A stretch of DNA of 64,000 bases from Solanum dulcamara (GCF_947179165.1 NC_077239.1:558001-622000), one strand, 5' to 3'; positions 13,001 to 23,490 are shown, counted from the first letter of the stretch. A program made the numbers and translations. Notes: a model not told the origin generated them from the sequence alone.

Positions 13001-13279
13001 AATTTGGATACTTACGAATAAAGAGACAGTGCTCTTTTAATAACGTAAATGGCATTATTATACTTTGTCTTCAATCTTCGATCATCACATTCTCTAATTG
13101 CTTTATCGATCTCCATCTACAAGATTAAATTTTGAACCCTTCTACTGAAAAAAAAAACAAAAAACAAAATACCCAGAAATCAAAATCCCCAAAATTTCAA
13201 TTAAATATGAAAACCCAGATTCAAAAAAAAAAAAAAAATTTAGATCAAGAAAACTTCTGGGTTTAGTAGAACTTTTACC
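1002..13279 (-). CDS. FAD synthetase / PAPS-reductase-like protein with C-terminal molybdopterin-binding domain (3' end off the left edge)
   Basis: Likely FMN adenylyltransferase (FAD synthetase) of the plant PAPS-reductase-family/MoCF type, resembling Arabidopsis At5g03430 from memory. Coding exons on the complement, all with GT-AG borders: 13116-13016, 11312-11267, 11176-11007, 10871-10754, 10655-10573, 8518-8459, 8258-8001, 7012-6916, 6571-6521, 6389-6309, 2925-2854 and 1064-1002. They join without a stop into 400 codons. A PP-loop-like SFNGGKDST motif lies at residues 41-49, followed by [21 protein letters not shown] and [11 protein letters not shown] typical of the FADS domain. ITVGDEI near residue 275 and GGIGPLHSD near 333 mark the MPT-binding (MoCF/CinA-like) domain. 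The ATG at 13116 was chosen because [15 protein letters not shown] fits the family start. A likely 5'UTR intron runs 13278-13117, its acceptor AG touching the ATG. The family is about 500 aa, so roughly 100 residues should lie left of the window. Intron 10 (2926-6308) is swollen by a large inverted-repeat element. Activity is inferred from family, not shown. Confidence 0.88.
1640..2680. mobile_element. Non-autonomous DNA element with ~100-bp imperfect terminal inverted repeats and internal tandem repeats
   Basis: The left end (ACCTTGGGATCCCTAAACTTG, CACACCTAAACTATC, CCTGAACTTGGCAATTTGA, about 1650-1740) reappears in reverse complement at about 2545-2665. The interior (about 1935-2400) holds roughly three degenerate units, each with an AACTGTGTATTTCTT-like start, a GATGCAATGATTATTTGTT-like middle and a GGCTGGAATTT/AGCCAAAATAATGAAATTCC end. 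No transposase ORF is present. It lies in the intron between coding exons 12 and 11 of the FAD synthetase-like gene. The class is uncertain: long TIRs suggest a Mutator-type non-autonomous element, but no clean target-site duplication was found. Confidence 0.6.
3160..4015 (+). repeat. Left arm of the large inverted repeat
   Basis: Shares, in inverted order with 4738-5625, the landmarks GAGGATTTTAAAGTCAAAAA, ACTAGTACCATAT, CCACCTAGGCAAAGGATTT, CAACCATGGTTATTCCTTC-like and CGGATTATAGCGAATGG. Identity by eye is moderate, with many small indels, so the duplication is not recent. Confidence 0.8.
4738..5625 (-). repeat. Right arm of the large inverted repeat
   Basis: Reverse complement of 3160-4015. 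It carries CATTCGCTATAATCCG-like, AAATCCTTTGCCTAGGTGG, ATATGGTACTAGT and TTTTTGACTTTAAAATCCTC in opposite order and orientation. A transcript through both arms could fold into a long imperfect hairpin. Confidence 0.8.
8781..8986. mobile_element. MITE, GCCTGTTTGGATTGACT-TIR family, copy 1
   Basis: A 206-bp element with ends GCCTGTTTGGATTGACTC and GTCCATCCAAACAGGC in inverted order. It is rich in CTTATAAG/TTTTAAGC palindromes. Related copies lie at 39270-39532 and 43931-44115. It sits in the FAD synthetase-like gene, in the intron between exons 6 and 5. No clear target-site duplication was seen, so the superfamily (hAT or other) is undecided. Confidence 0.7.
10219..10473. mobile_element. hAT-like non-autonomous fragment (CAGGGGTGAAT ... 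ATTCGCCACCTTG)
   Basis: The ends CAGGGGTGAATTTATAGG and CCTAGATTCGCCACCTTG are imperfect inverted repeats resembling CAGGGGCG hAT ends. The interior has ACGTGAACCCGTGG, similar to the 3' part of the element at 27667-28204. An 8-bp target-site duplication was not recognised. Confidence 0.4.
11956..12043 (-). mobile_element. Severely 5'-truncated TS-SINE/RTE 3' end with perfect 17-bp TSD
   Basis: Minus-strand copy of the common Solanaceae 3' end: (CAA)n, CCCAGTGTAATCCCAC, GGTGGAGTCTGGGG and CACACCTTACCCCTACCTTG in plus-strand order. TGCATTTATTGCTCAGC occurs perfectly on both sides (11939-11955 and 12044-12060), which defines an 88-bp insertion. It lies in intron 1 of the FAD synthetase-like gene. 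Confidence 0.88.
12106..12262 (-). mobile_element. TS-SINE/RTE-type 3' end
   Basis: Starts with (CAA)n and ATACCCAGTGGGATCCCAC, then GTACGCAGACCTTACC, GAGGTTGTTTCCGAAAGACC and CTCGGCTCA. This is the reverse complement of the (TTG)n-ended 3' module shared by TS-type SINEs and RTE LINEs. It lies 50 bp from the preceding copy. The 5' limit is uncertain. Confidence 0.75.
12486..12945 (-). mobile_element. 5'-truncated RTE-clade LINE
   Basis: The (CAA)n end and the CCATTGTAATCCCAC module at 12486-12610 run through an A-rich 3'UTR into a stretch (about 12830-12945) that parallels the RT C-terminal coding end of the better-preserved copy at 45087-45725. Shared landmarks are CCTTCTACCCTAATTC, ATCTAACTTCATATCCTC and AATCTAATTACCCCTC. 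It ends just beside coding exon 1. Confidence 0.65.
13117..13278 (-). other. Probable 5'UTR intron of the FAD synthetase-like gene
   Basis: On the minus strand a CCCAG/GTAAAAG donor sits at 13278 and a TTGTAG acceptor ends at 13117, immediately before the ATG. The interval is A/T-rich with poly-T runs, as in plant introns. Inferred from splice signals only; a transcript ending in unspliced sequence would also be compatible. Confidence 0.5.
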
Positions 13280-13339
13280 TGGGTTTGAAGGGCTCAAACA
13301 GAAATGAGATTTTGGAGATTGAAGAATTTTTTTCAGTAT

Positions 13340-14596
13340 AAAACAATGAGCTCCACAGATTATATATATCTACATATGTTTTCTTTATTTATAGGGGAAA
13401 AAAACAAAGTAAACCAAATGAATTAGAAGTTTTTTTTTAATAAAAAGACAGAGAAGAGAAGACAAATGGATTTTGCTTAATGAGTAATGTTTCTAATTCA
13501 AAGCACTCCACTATACATTGAATAGTGCTTTTCCATCTAATCTTGGTGTTTGGGATAACTTGAACGTATATGACTAGTTACTTGTTATTTCATATAAATA
13601 TAAGTCAAAAAAAAATATAGAATATTGTAGATTAATAATAGTATGTCGAACAAGAATTCTGAAGATGAGGCATACATAATATATTAAAGTAAGGTTAAAC
13701 AATATTTTGAAGATAAGACATATATGACACATTAAAGTGAATCTTACATTGATAATGATGGGTCAAGCAAAATTTATAAAGATAAAGAGCATGTGACACA
13801 TTAAAGTGAATCTCGCGAAATGGAAGAACTTAAAGGGTTTTATAAGGGTATTATGACACAAATTCACATTGGACTCAATATGACGTGCACCGCGATAGAT
13901 AAATTTGTGCACGTCTAGACCTAAAGAGAATAATATGTGACATTAACTTGGATTTTGATACTCTCAATTGGATATATACAAAATAAAATAACTAATATTT
14001 TATTTTTATTGAAATTTAAACTTGAGACATTGTGCTCACCCATGAAACAATATTTCCTTTGTTGCTTTCTTCTCTTTCCTCTTTTTATTTAAATTTTTGG
14101 ACTATGCAAAATAATAATTTTCTTCCTATTTTTCCACATGGTAATGGTCAGGATCACAATTCAAAGTACTCCACTACACTTTGATTATTTTATTACATAA
14201 CATTGAATAGTCTTTTTTGTTGCTTTCTTTTTCTTCCTTCTTCTCTTGTACTAATATTTTGGACTATGAATATTTGGCATGAGATGACACTATATGACTT
14301 TTATAACAACCAATATTAGTTCGTGAATGGTTGAGATTAGTGTACTTTTAATCTACCAATTTCATGGAGATCAATTTACGTGCATTTCAATTAATTTTAT
14401 GAGATATTTATTATTTAATAATTTGTTCAAATTATGAAAAATATCAAATATCTATAACGTTGTAAGTACATATATAGGCTTAAATAAACGAGTTTTGAAA
14501 AGTATGATATAAAAATTAACTTCAATAACTCAATTACTAATTCTTGATGTTGTTCTAGTGTGAAATATGACTTTTTAGTTATTGGGTTTGGCGGGT
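13340..14596. other. AT-rich spacer; no gene seen
   Basis: Upstream flank of the FAD synthetase-like gene. It contains short direct repeats (ACACATTAAAGTGAATCT near 13720 and 13797, CAAAGTACTCCACTACAC-like near 13500 and 14163). No ORF of recognisable origin and no RNA gene were found. Confidence 0.6.
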
Positions 14597-14830
14597 ATCA
14601 TAAGAGGTAGAGAAAGATCGAACAAATATTGATATGAGGTAATTAGACAGGACATGATACATCTTGAGCTTACCGAGGTCACGACTTTAGATATAAGAAA
14701 ATTGGAGATCGTGAATTAGAATAGAAGGTTAGTTGGTAGTTGACCGTTCTCTCGCTTTCCTGTAGGGATAGGTTTGGTGGTCGTAATTGAACCTTCTTTC
14801 TTATCAGTGGTATTAATACTATTGGTCCTA
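14597..14830 (+). mobile_element. RTE-clade LINE 3' remnant
   Basis: Degraded plus-strand sequence whose translation still suggests the RTE C-terminal end: GRGRER-like, then EVIRQDM, then DIRKLEIVN-like residues. Nucleotides such as GGTAATTAGACAGGACATGAT and GAATTAGAATAGAAGGTTA match the copy at 40481-41161. It abuts the MITE at 14852. Confidence 0.6.
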
Positions 14831-14851
14831 TTTAATATCTACATTGTTTAT

Positions 14852-15232
14852 GGAAAAATTACTAGGAAAAATACTTTTTAATAAATAATTACTAATTTTA
14901 GCGATACTTTTTATTTATTACCATTTATAGCAATATTATGATATATCTGTCATGTATTAAAAGTGAATTATGCATGCAATATAAATGTATTATAAGTGTT
15001 TTAAAATATATTATACTTGTTTGGTAGGAAATTGACACAATATATTATAAGTGTATTAAAGTATGTGATAAATATATTATCCATAAATAAAACTTGTATT
15101 ATATTAGTTTTATAAATTATTCTCGCTAATATATATTAAAATTGTATTATAAGTGTTCAGTGAAAAAATATATATATTGTTATTATAAATGGTAAATATT
15201 TTCTTAATATAGTACATTTATGTAAATTTTCC
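14852..15232. mobile_element. Mutator-like MITE with perfect 9-bp TSD, copy 1
   Basis: A 381-bp AT-rich element with ends GGAAAAATTAC and GTAAATTTTCC. ATTGTTTAT occurs on both sides (14843-14851 and 15233-15241), the 9-bp duplication length typical of Mutator-like elements. The interior is full of TTATAAGTGTATTA motifs. An inverted copy lies at 37655-38054. It has no coding capacity. Confidence 0.85.
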
Positions 15233-15241
15233 ATTGTTTAT

Positions 15242-16660
15242 TGCGTAAAAACTTCATTGCGTAGACTATTTGTATGCAACTATTTAAGTAGTGGACGGTA
15301 TTTAAATTTATGTGCGCTAATTGCCGATACTTGGTTTTGCTACTTATTAAGATTTTGATTAAATATACTTGTTTGTTCAATTATAGCTACATATGTCAAA
15401 CAGTCAAACATTTACTTGCTTTATGTAATAATATATTTTAGATGTTCTTTTACTGTTCTAAAATTAAACTGCAGATCTTTGTACTTGTCTAATTTTGAAG
15501 AATTTATTTATTAAAAAATTAATAAATTTGTTCACGTAAACTTCTTGCATAAAGTTTTGGAGTTCGGTCATATATACTTGAAGTTCGGTTAAAAATGTAT
15601 GAAGTTTTGTCGTAACTTTGGTCTTGACAAGCCGAACTTCAAGCAAAAATGCCAAAAGCTTTGGCCTTGTCACGGCTAAACTTTAGTCAAAAAATGTCGA
15701 AATTTTTGGCCTTTTCAAACTTAATACGCGAATGCTTGAAGTTATACCAAAATATTTAAATTTACAAATTTTTATACAAGATGGCTATGACTCAAAAGGT
15801 TATCCAAAATTGGCTATTTGTGCACTTTTCCCATCTGTTGCAGCTGGTGGGCTTTGAATTCAGAAAAGCAGTAAAGGTCTCAAGACCAAAAAGGATTCAA
15901 TTAAGTTGTTATATGAGCTTTCATGGACATGGCCTTGTAGTAAAAAAGTTTTTTTTGTAATGGTACAAGTCTGCCTAACTATGAGGTCGACCGGTGGAAT
16001 AGAGACGAAAGTTTGGCATAGTCCTTTGGGAATCATGTGTGGAAGGCCTCGCGATTAACAGATCAATGGTAAGTCGCAGATAACATGTTGATTACTCCCA
16101 AAAGCTCTTATTGACAGAGTCGTTTGACACGTTGATCTCAATGATCATCACATCTTGGAGTTGAAGGTGATGATTTGACTTATATATGGTTCGAAGCGCC
16201 GTGTTCCATCCGGCTCGAATCCTCTCCATAACTAGTATAGTGGAGGTCTTACTTGTATTGCAATAATGAAAAAATGTACGAACACAAATAATGAGCAGAC
16301 CAGCCCACTTTTATATGTGGGTTCATTTTAGAATTATTTTTTTTTTAAGAAGCGCGTGAACTTTTAGTGTAAGGCAGGTGTTTTTCTCGGTGGATGGATG
16401 GGATAAATGCCTATATTGCTTTATAATGTTATTGTTATGTTGATGTTATATTTAAGAATGAAATCTAAAAAAGTTGCTTAGTCCCATTCTTTATAATTGT
16501 CTTTCTCATACTGTGTAAACGAACTTCAAGTCTGAATTGTGATATGTATATACTGATAGCAAGAGAAAATTTAAATTATAGACCGTTTAAAAGATATTTT
16601 TGTATCTTGTTGATAAATGAAACTCTTTTTCAAAGATGATGAAGACGAAATGTAGTATTT
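15242..16660. other. Spacer with a GAAGTTCGG-rich repeat remnant
   Basis: Around 15550-15720, GAAGTTCGGT, GAAGTTTTG and AAACTTTAGTC-like motifs recur, which looks like a decayed repeat. The segment 15830-16320 is less AT-rich, with no frame or motif I can name. No gene is supported. Confidence 0.5.
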
Positions 16661-17010
16661 ATAAGTTATAACAACAATAACATATCTAGTGGAGATTGGG
16701 GAGAGTAGAGCGTACGCATACCTTATTCCTAACTCGTGGAGGTAGATAAGTTGTTTTCGATGGAACCTCGGCTCAAGTGTAACTAAACAAAGTAGTTATG
16801 AAAAGGAAAATGACAATTAAAAAAAATACAACAACTAATAAGGAAAATACATAGCATTCAAAAAAAGAATAGTAACAACAACAAAATAGTGCAATAACCA
16901 AAACATAATAAACAACATAATTTAAAACAAGAAACTACAAGAATAAGGCTAATACCGCGACAACTACAATGCTCCATTCTATCACCAAGCCTAATTCATA
17001 AAAGCTAATA
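16661..17010 (-). mobile_element. Degraded RTE-clade LINE 3' end
   Basis: In plus order: ACAACAATAAC, TCTAGTGGAGATTGGGG, GTACGCATACCTTATTCC, GATAAGTTGTTTTCGATGG, CTCGGCTCAAG, then an A-rich 3'UTR and a short remnant ending near TCACCAAGCCTAATTCAT. Same organisation as 12486-12945 but more diverged. Confidence 0.6.
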
Positions 17011-17419
17011 TTTATGAAAAATAAAATGGCCAAATATTGAATAGATAATGATTGAGTAACAAACTTATAGTAATCCTACCCAAATAGATAAAGGAAAAAA
17101 ACAAACTCATCATACTCTATTTTCTAATATGATAAGAATTCTAAGAAGCACAAAAAAATAAAAAGGAAATTCTTGAACACAATTTTTTTTTAAAAAAAAA
17201 AAAAAAGAGAAACGTATGCATAAATATGTTATATTTTTATTCACCTTTGCTTGGAGATGAGGTGAGTTCACCCAATGAAAGTGGAAAAAGACATAACATC
17301 ACAATCAAATTAAATTGAGAGAAAATTGGAAATTTGTTCTCATTTGGTTACCTTATTAATTAATAGGATACAATATCACATACGTTGCATCTCTCCAAAT
17401 ATATTCATGAAAAGTCACA

Positions 17420-17614
17420 ATAAGGGGTGGATGTCCATAAAATTAGGGACCCAACACTAATTTATGTTGTGAAATATATCTCTATAAAAGGGGCAAAATA
17501 CTTTAATGAAAGATACACTAGATAAGCATATTACATTAATCTTCTGCCTATTTCTTCTACTCCCACTTTTTTTCTTCCTTTTTTTCTTTAGTTTTAATAT
17601 TTTATTTTATAACA
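17420..17614 (+). repeat. 5' LTR of the copia element
   Basis: Aligns from GGTGGATGTCCATAAAATTA to TTTTATAACA with the right LTR. It carries a TATA box (CTATAAAAGGGG, about 17482-17493). The 5' terminal TGTTAAAATATTAAG segment of the right LTR is not cleanly present here. Confidence 0.9.
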
Positions 17615-17628
17615 CGTTATCAGCACGA
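17615..17628 (+). other. Primer-binding-site candidate
   Basis: CGTTATCAGCACGA follows the 5' LTR end (AACA) directly. It differs from the usual plant iMet site (TGGTATCAGAGC), so the priming tRNA is not identified here. Confidence 0.5.
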
Positions 17629-17736
17629 AACTCTAATTTTCTTCAAATAAATTTTTATATCAGGTATATATACTGAAGAAATTTTATTTTAGTTGTCTTT
17701 ATTATTTCTAAATTAATTTCTATATCAGTTGTCATC

Positions 17737-18560
17737 ATGTTAAATTTATCAAAATTCGAGTTTGTGGCACTTGACATTTTCGAAAAAAATTATTTATCAT
17801 GGATTCTTGATGCTGAAATTCACTTTGACGCTAAAGGTCTTGGTGATACTATTAAACAACAAATTAAAGTATCAAGCCAAGATAAAGCAAAAGCCATGAT
17901 TTTCTCCGTCATCATATTCATGAAGGAATAAAAACTGAATATTTAACTGTGAAAGACCCCCTTGAATTATGGATTAATTTGAAGGATCGATATCACCACT
18001 TAAAACTTACGGTGTTGACAAAAACCCGATATGACTGGATATACCTTCGATTTCAAGATTTTAAAATGTGACAGAGTATAATTCTGCTATCCACAGGGTA
18101 AGTTCCATGTTAAAATTGTGTGGAGATACTATCACTGATGATGACTTACGTGAGAAAACTCTTTCCACTTTTCACGCTTCAAATGTGTTACTACAACAAC
18201 AATATCATAAAAAAGAGTTTAAGAAGTATTCTGAATTAATTACATGTCTACTTGTGGCTGAGTGAAATAAAACTTTGCTAATAAAAAATCATGAAGCCCG
18301 TCCCACTGGGTCTACTCCATTCTCTAAAGCGAATGTTGTAACAGCAAATAATCAGTCTGAATCAAGACAAAATAATTATCGCGACCGCGGTCGTGATCGT
18401 GGACGTGAAAGAGGACGAAACAATAATCGTCATCATGATGGAAATAAACATGAGAACAATAAAGTTCCTCAAAATAATCTTTTTTCAGAGGTAAATCCAA
18501 TATTTATCACCGGTGTGGTATGAAGGGTCATTGGGCACGTGAATGTCGTACCCCGATCAT
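17737..18560 (+). pseudogene. Broken copia gag (capsid/nucleocapsid)
   Basis: Starts with ATG at 17737 and LSKFEFVALDI, typical of the UBN2/gag N-terminus, and is stopped after 64 codons. The reading then resumes in other frames through LELWINLKDRY-like and basic, Arg/Asn-rich stretches to a zinc knuckle at about 18487-18555. The knuckle reads HRCGMKGHWARECRT, so the first cysteine of CX2CX4HX4C is replaced (YHRC instead of CYRC). No intact gag product is possible. Confidence 0.85.
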
Positions 18561-18959
18561 TTTGTGAAACTTTATCAAGCCTCTTTCAAAAGAAGAGATA
18601 ATAATGTAAAGACACACTTGAATTTTCGGAATGATGATAATGAAGCAACTCCCTCAAATAAATATGAAGATATTGAGGTGAATCTTGCTTATAAAGATGA
18701 TGTTTTCGAAGATCTACCAAATATTACTCATTTGGAAGCTAAATATTTTATGAATGTTGACTGAAGAATTGATCATCTAACTAGGGATAAAAATAGTTAA
18801 CTTTTTTATTATGTTTGATATTATGTTGTACTTCGTAAAATGTTTCTTAAGGCAATACAGTTTCTTAAAATTTCTTATGTTATTAGTTTTTCACGTTCTT
18901 ATCATGTATCTTTTTGTTTATGAAGAATATGAAAATTCTCAGACATCAGTTGGATCCAA

Positions 18960-20165
18960 AAACAATTATGATCATATATGTCTTATTGATAGTGCCACAA
19001 CACACACTATTTTAAGAGATAAGAAATATTTCTCTTATTTGATTATGAAAGAAGCAAATGTTAATACAATATCTGGTAGTACAAGATTAATTGAAGGATC
19101 CGAAAAAGCTAAAGTTGTTCTTGTCGGAGAAAATAAATTTAACAATTAATGAAGCATTATATTGTAGTAAGTCTCAAAGAAACTTATTAAGTTTCAAAGA
19201 CATTCGTCAAAATGGTTATCATATTGAAACTACAAATGATGAAAAGAATGAATATCTTTACATTACTACAATGATGTCGGACAAAAAGTTTATACTTGAA
19301 AAGTTACCCGCTCTTTCATCCGACTTATACTTCACAAGTATTAGCATGGTTGAAACACATAGTAAATCAAAGGTTTATTAACTCAAATGATTTTATTATT
19401 TGGCATGACCCGGTTGGGTCGTCCCGGTTCTAATATGATGCGCAAAATAATTGAGAGTTCACATGGACACTCTTTGAAAACCCAAAAGATTCTTCAATTT
19501 AAAGAATTCTCTTGTGCTGCATGTTCTCAAGGCAAATTGATTACTAGACCGTCAGTAATCAAAGTGGGAAATGAATCCCGAACATTTTTGGACGTGGTGA
19601 TATATGTGGGTCCATTAACCCATCATATGGACCATTTAAATATTATATGATTTTAATAGATGCATCTACAAGATGGTCACATGTGTGCTTATTATCAACT
19701 CGTAATATGACATTTGCGAGATTACTTGCTCAAATAATCAAGTTAATAGCATAATTTTCAGATTATGCAATAAAGACAATGCGTCTTGATAATGTTGGCG
19801 AGTTCACATCTCAAGCATTTAATGATTATTGTTTGTCTAGTGGAATAACAGTTGAGCATCCGATTGCTTATGTTCATCCTCAAAATGGTCTAGCAGAATC
19901 ATTAATTAAACGTCTCTAATTAATTGCTAGACCAATGCTTATGAGAACAAAACTTCCCATTTCATTATGGGGTCATGCTATTTTGTATGCAGCAAGTTTT
20001 GTGCGGATCAGACCCACAAGTTATCATAAAGTCTTCCCATTACAATTGACTTTTGGTCAGGAGCCGAACATTTCCTATCTTAGAATATTTGGATGTACAA
20101 TATATGTTTCAATTGCTCCACCACAATACACAAAAATGGGATCTCAAAGAAGAATGGGATAGATG
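18960..20165 (+). pseudogene. Broken copia protease and integrase
   Basis: The aspartic-protease core LIDSATTHTIL is encoded near 18980-19013. The pre-integrase zinc region follows at 19387-19650 (RLGRPGSNMM, CAACSQGKL), with a frame shift near 19410. Integrase-core pieces at about 19650-19920 include RLDNVGEFTS and HPQNGLAES, interrupted by stops at about 19752 and 19917. LWGHAILYAA and FGCTIYV complete the integrase tail to about 20160. Confidence 0.85.
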
Positions 20166-22356
20166 TTGGGTATGAATATCCTTCCATCATAAATATTTGG
20201 AACTTATGACTTGCTACAAGATTTGTTGATTGTCATTTTGATAAATCAGTATACCCAACATTATGGGAGAAAATAAGCAGCTGAAAAGAGAAATAGATTG
20301 GAATGCATTATAACTATCTCATTTAGATTCTCATACAAATAAATGTGAACTGAAAATTCAAAAGATAATTCATTTGCAAAATATTGTAAATCAACTGCCA
20401 GATACATTCACTAACTTATCAGGAGTTACTAAATCTCATATTCCAGCTGCTAATGCTCCAATTCGAGTTGATGTCCCAGTAGGACAATTAATTAATGCAG
20501 ATGAGTCTATACCACATTTAAAATGTGGTAGATCGGTCGGTTCTAAAGATAAAAATCTTCGAAAAAGAAAATGAGCAAACAATCAAGATGGTCATGATAT
20601 GAAAGAACCTGATCAAGAAGATCGAGGAAACATAACAATTGATAAGACCTTGGAAGAGGTTAAGACGCCTGAAAATGATAAAAAAATTTCAATAAATTAT
20701 GTCTCATTAGAAAAAATATAGAACCAAAATAATGTAATTATCGACAATAGTTTTGCTTATAATGTTGCTATTGAAATAATGCAATAAAATGGAGATCTTG
20801 AACCAAAATATGTCGATGAATGTAGAAAGAGGAATGATTGGCTGAGATGGAAAATTGCAATTCAAGTTGAATTAGCTTCGCTTGAAAAAGGTAAATTTTT
20901 CGAACCGATAGTTCGAACACCTGAAGGTATAAAACCAGTGGGGTACAAATGGGTCTTTGTGCGAAAAAGAAATGAGAAAAATGAAATCATAAGATATAAA
21001 GCACGACTTGTGGCACAAGAATTTTTGCAAAGACCCGACATTGATTATATGGAAACATATTCTCCTATGGTGGATGCAATCACTTTCAGGTATCTTATAA
21101 ATCTGGCAGTTCATGAAAAACTTGACATGCATCTGATGGATATCGTTACAGCCTATTTATTTGGTTCTCTGGATAATGAAATTTTTATGAAAATCCTGAA
21201 GGATTTAAAATGCCTGAAATATATAAAGATTCTCAGGAAACTTGTTCAATAAAACTTCAAAAATCTTTATATGGGCTGAAATAATCAGGGCGAATGTGGT
21301 ACATTCGTCTTAACGAATATTTGCTAAAAGAAGACTATAAAAATGATCCAATTTTCCCTTGTGTCTTTATGAAAAGGTCTGGATCTGAATTTGTCATAAT
21401 AGCAATATATGTTGATGATTTGAATATTATCGGAACTCCTTAAGAACTTTCAAAGATAGTAAAATGTCTGAAAAGGGAATTTGAAATGAAAGACCTCGGA
21501 AAGACAAAATTTTATCTTGGTCTACAAATTGAACATTTTGTAAATGAGATATTTGTCCATCAATCAACATATGCAGAAAATATTTTAAGGAGATTTTACA
21601 TGAATAAAGCACACCCACTGAATACCCCAATGGTTGTGAGATCTCTTCATATTAATAAAGATCCATTTCGACCTCATTGAAATGATGAAAGCTTATTGGT
21701 GCTGAAATACCATACCTTAGTGCAATTGATGCATTAATGTATCTTGCCAACAATTCTAGACCAGATATAGCTTTCTCAGTAACTTGATAGCAAGATTTAG
21801 TCTTCCCAACGCGAAGACATTGGAATGAAATTAAGCATATATCCAGATAACTCTGAAGGACCACAGATATGGGATTGTTTACTCAAATGAATCTAAGTCA
21901 GAATTGATGGGTTATGCAGATGCAGGATATTTGTCTGATCCCCATAAAGATCGATCGCAGATAGGCTATTTATTTACATGTAGTGGTATAGATATATCAT
22001 GGCATTCAACAAAGCAAACTATGGTTTCCACTTCTTCAAATCATGTAGAGATAATAACCATTCATGAAGCAAGTCGAGAATGTGTTTGGTTAAGATCAAT
22101 AACTCAACACATTCAAGAAACATGTGGCCTATATTTGAAAAGAGACGTTCCAACAATATTGTATGAAGACAATGTTGCATGTATATCTCAACTGAAGGGA
22201 GGATACATCAAAGGAGACAGAACAATACATATTTTACCAAAATTCTTTTTTACTCATGATCTTCAAAAGAAGGGTGGAATAAATGTCCAACAAGTTCGTT
22301 CAAGTGACAATTTAACAGATATGTTTACCCAAGGCATTACCTACTTCAACCTTTGA
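20166..22356 (+). pseudogene. Broken copia reverse transcriptase and RNase H
   Basis: RT begins with GYKWVFVRKRN at about 20941 and runs through KARLVAQEF. The catalytic YVDDL is at about 21406-21426, followed within a few codons by a stop. RNase H lies at 21904-22356 (YADAGYLSDP, SWHSTKQTMVSTSS, YEDNVACI, LTDMFTQGI). Stops and frameshifts occur near 20160, 21250, 21440, 21680 and 21788. The domain order RT-RNase H after integrase confirms the copia superfamily. Confidence 0.88.
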
Positions 22357-22674
22357 GAAAATGAGATACAAAATTGGAATGCGTCGTCTTCGAGATATTA
22401 AGTGATGTTTTCATCAAGGGGAGTAAAATACGCGCTGTACTCTTTTTTTCTTAGCCAAGGTTTTGTCCCACTAGATTTTCATGGTAAGGTTTTTAATGAG
22501 GCAACACTCAAGGCGTATTACCAGATGTGTGTACTATTTTTCCTTCACTAGAATTTTTCTCACTGGGTTTTTCCTAGTAAGATTTTAACGAGGCACAACA
22601 TCTATGGGTGTTCAGGATAACTATGTACATTATTTCTTGTAAAAATTTTAATTAGGCACATTACACATGGACAT

Positions 22675-22685
22675 CCAAGGGGGAG
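22675..22685 (+). other. Polypurine tract of the copia element
   Basis: The purine-rich AAGGGGGAG lies directly 5' of the TG that opens the right LTR, where plus-strand priming is expected. Confidence 0.7.
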
Positions 22686-22890
22686 TGTTAAAATATTAAG
22701 TGGGTGGATGTCCATAAAATTAGGGACCCGCTACTAATTTATGTTGTGAAATATATCCCTATAAAAGGGGCAAAATACTTCAATGAAAGATACACTGGAT
22801 AAGCATATTACATTACTCTCTGCCTATTTCTTCTACTGCCACTTTTCCTCTTCCTTTCTTTCTTTAGTTTTAATATTTTGTTTTATAACA
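22686..22890 (+). repeat. 3' LTR of the copia element
   Basis: A 205-bp repeat opening TGTTAAAATATTAAG and closing TTTTATAACA (TG...CA). It has a TATA box (CCTATAAAAGGGG) at the same relative place as the 5' LTR. Confidence 0.9.
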
Positions 22891-23377
22891 GCCACCATAT
22901 GAATGATATATGTTGCTAGTAGTTTTCTTTTAAAAAAAATGGTAAAATTTAATTTTTGCCGTCTATTTCTTTTTTTAACAATTGTTTAGTAAATGATTCT
23001 TTCATAATTTTTTTTGTAATTACTTATAGAGTTTTAGACTACATGGATCTAAAGAACCTTTTAAGCAAACTGAAAATTTTAAATTACGATTTAAATTTTT
23101 GTAAATTATTACAAATATTAGACGATAATCTAGTGTTTTGTCGGTAAAGTTATGAGAAAATATTAGAATCAAATGTAATGTTACCCGAAAGCGTAATTTC
23201 TCAAAAAGTATAATTGTGTAATTTTAAAAAATAAGAACAAAATTTAAATGGTGATTGGGAAGAGTACATATTTCGATTATCACACTATTTTGTTGGTGAT
23301 GTTTTTTTTCTTTGGTAGACTTTACATTGTTTTTCTTATTAACTGTTATGCTTTCTCTATTTTTTTTATTTGAGTTG

Positions 23378-23490
23378 ATGCACTTGAGCCGAGGGTCTTT
23401 CGAGAACAACCTCTCTACCTTCATGAGGTAGTGATAAAATTTACGTACATTTTATCCTGCTCGAACCTCACTTTATGAGATTTCACTGAA
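23378..23490 (+). mobile_element. TS-SINE/RTE-type 3' fragment
   Basis: GCACTTGAGCCGAGGGTCTT, then ACAACCTCTCTACCTTCATG, AGGTAGTGATAAAATTTACG and CTCACTTTATGAGATTTCAC in order match the plus-strand 3' module. The (TTG)n tail is lost. Confidence 0.65.

Larger units (their letters stand above)
17420..22890 (+). mobile_element. Ty1-copia LTR retrotransposon, full-length but inactivated
   Basis: A 5.5-kb element bounded by two ~200-bp LTRs. The internal order gag, protease, integrase, RT, RNase H identifies Ty1-copia. Every reading frame is broken by stops and frameshifts, so it cannot make its proteins. About a dozen differences over ~190 bp between the LTRs by eye (roughly 6%) indicate an old insertion. 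GTCAC (17414-17418) before the left LTR and GCCAC (22891-22895) after the right LTR may be the 5-bp target duplication with one change. If so, the left LTR has lost about a dozen bases from its 5' end. Confidence 0.93.

Noticed and set aside
18275..18523. Arg-rich ORF, considered as a separate RNA-binding protein
   Set aside because: It is the basic linker before the zinc knuckle in the broken copia gag.
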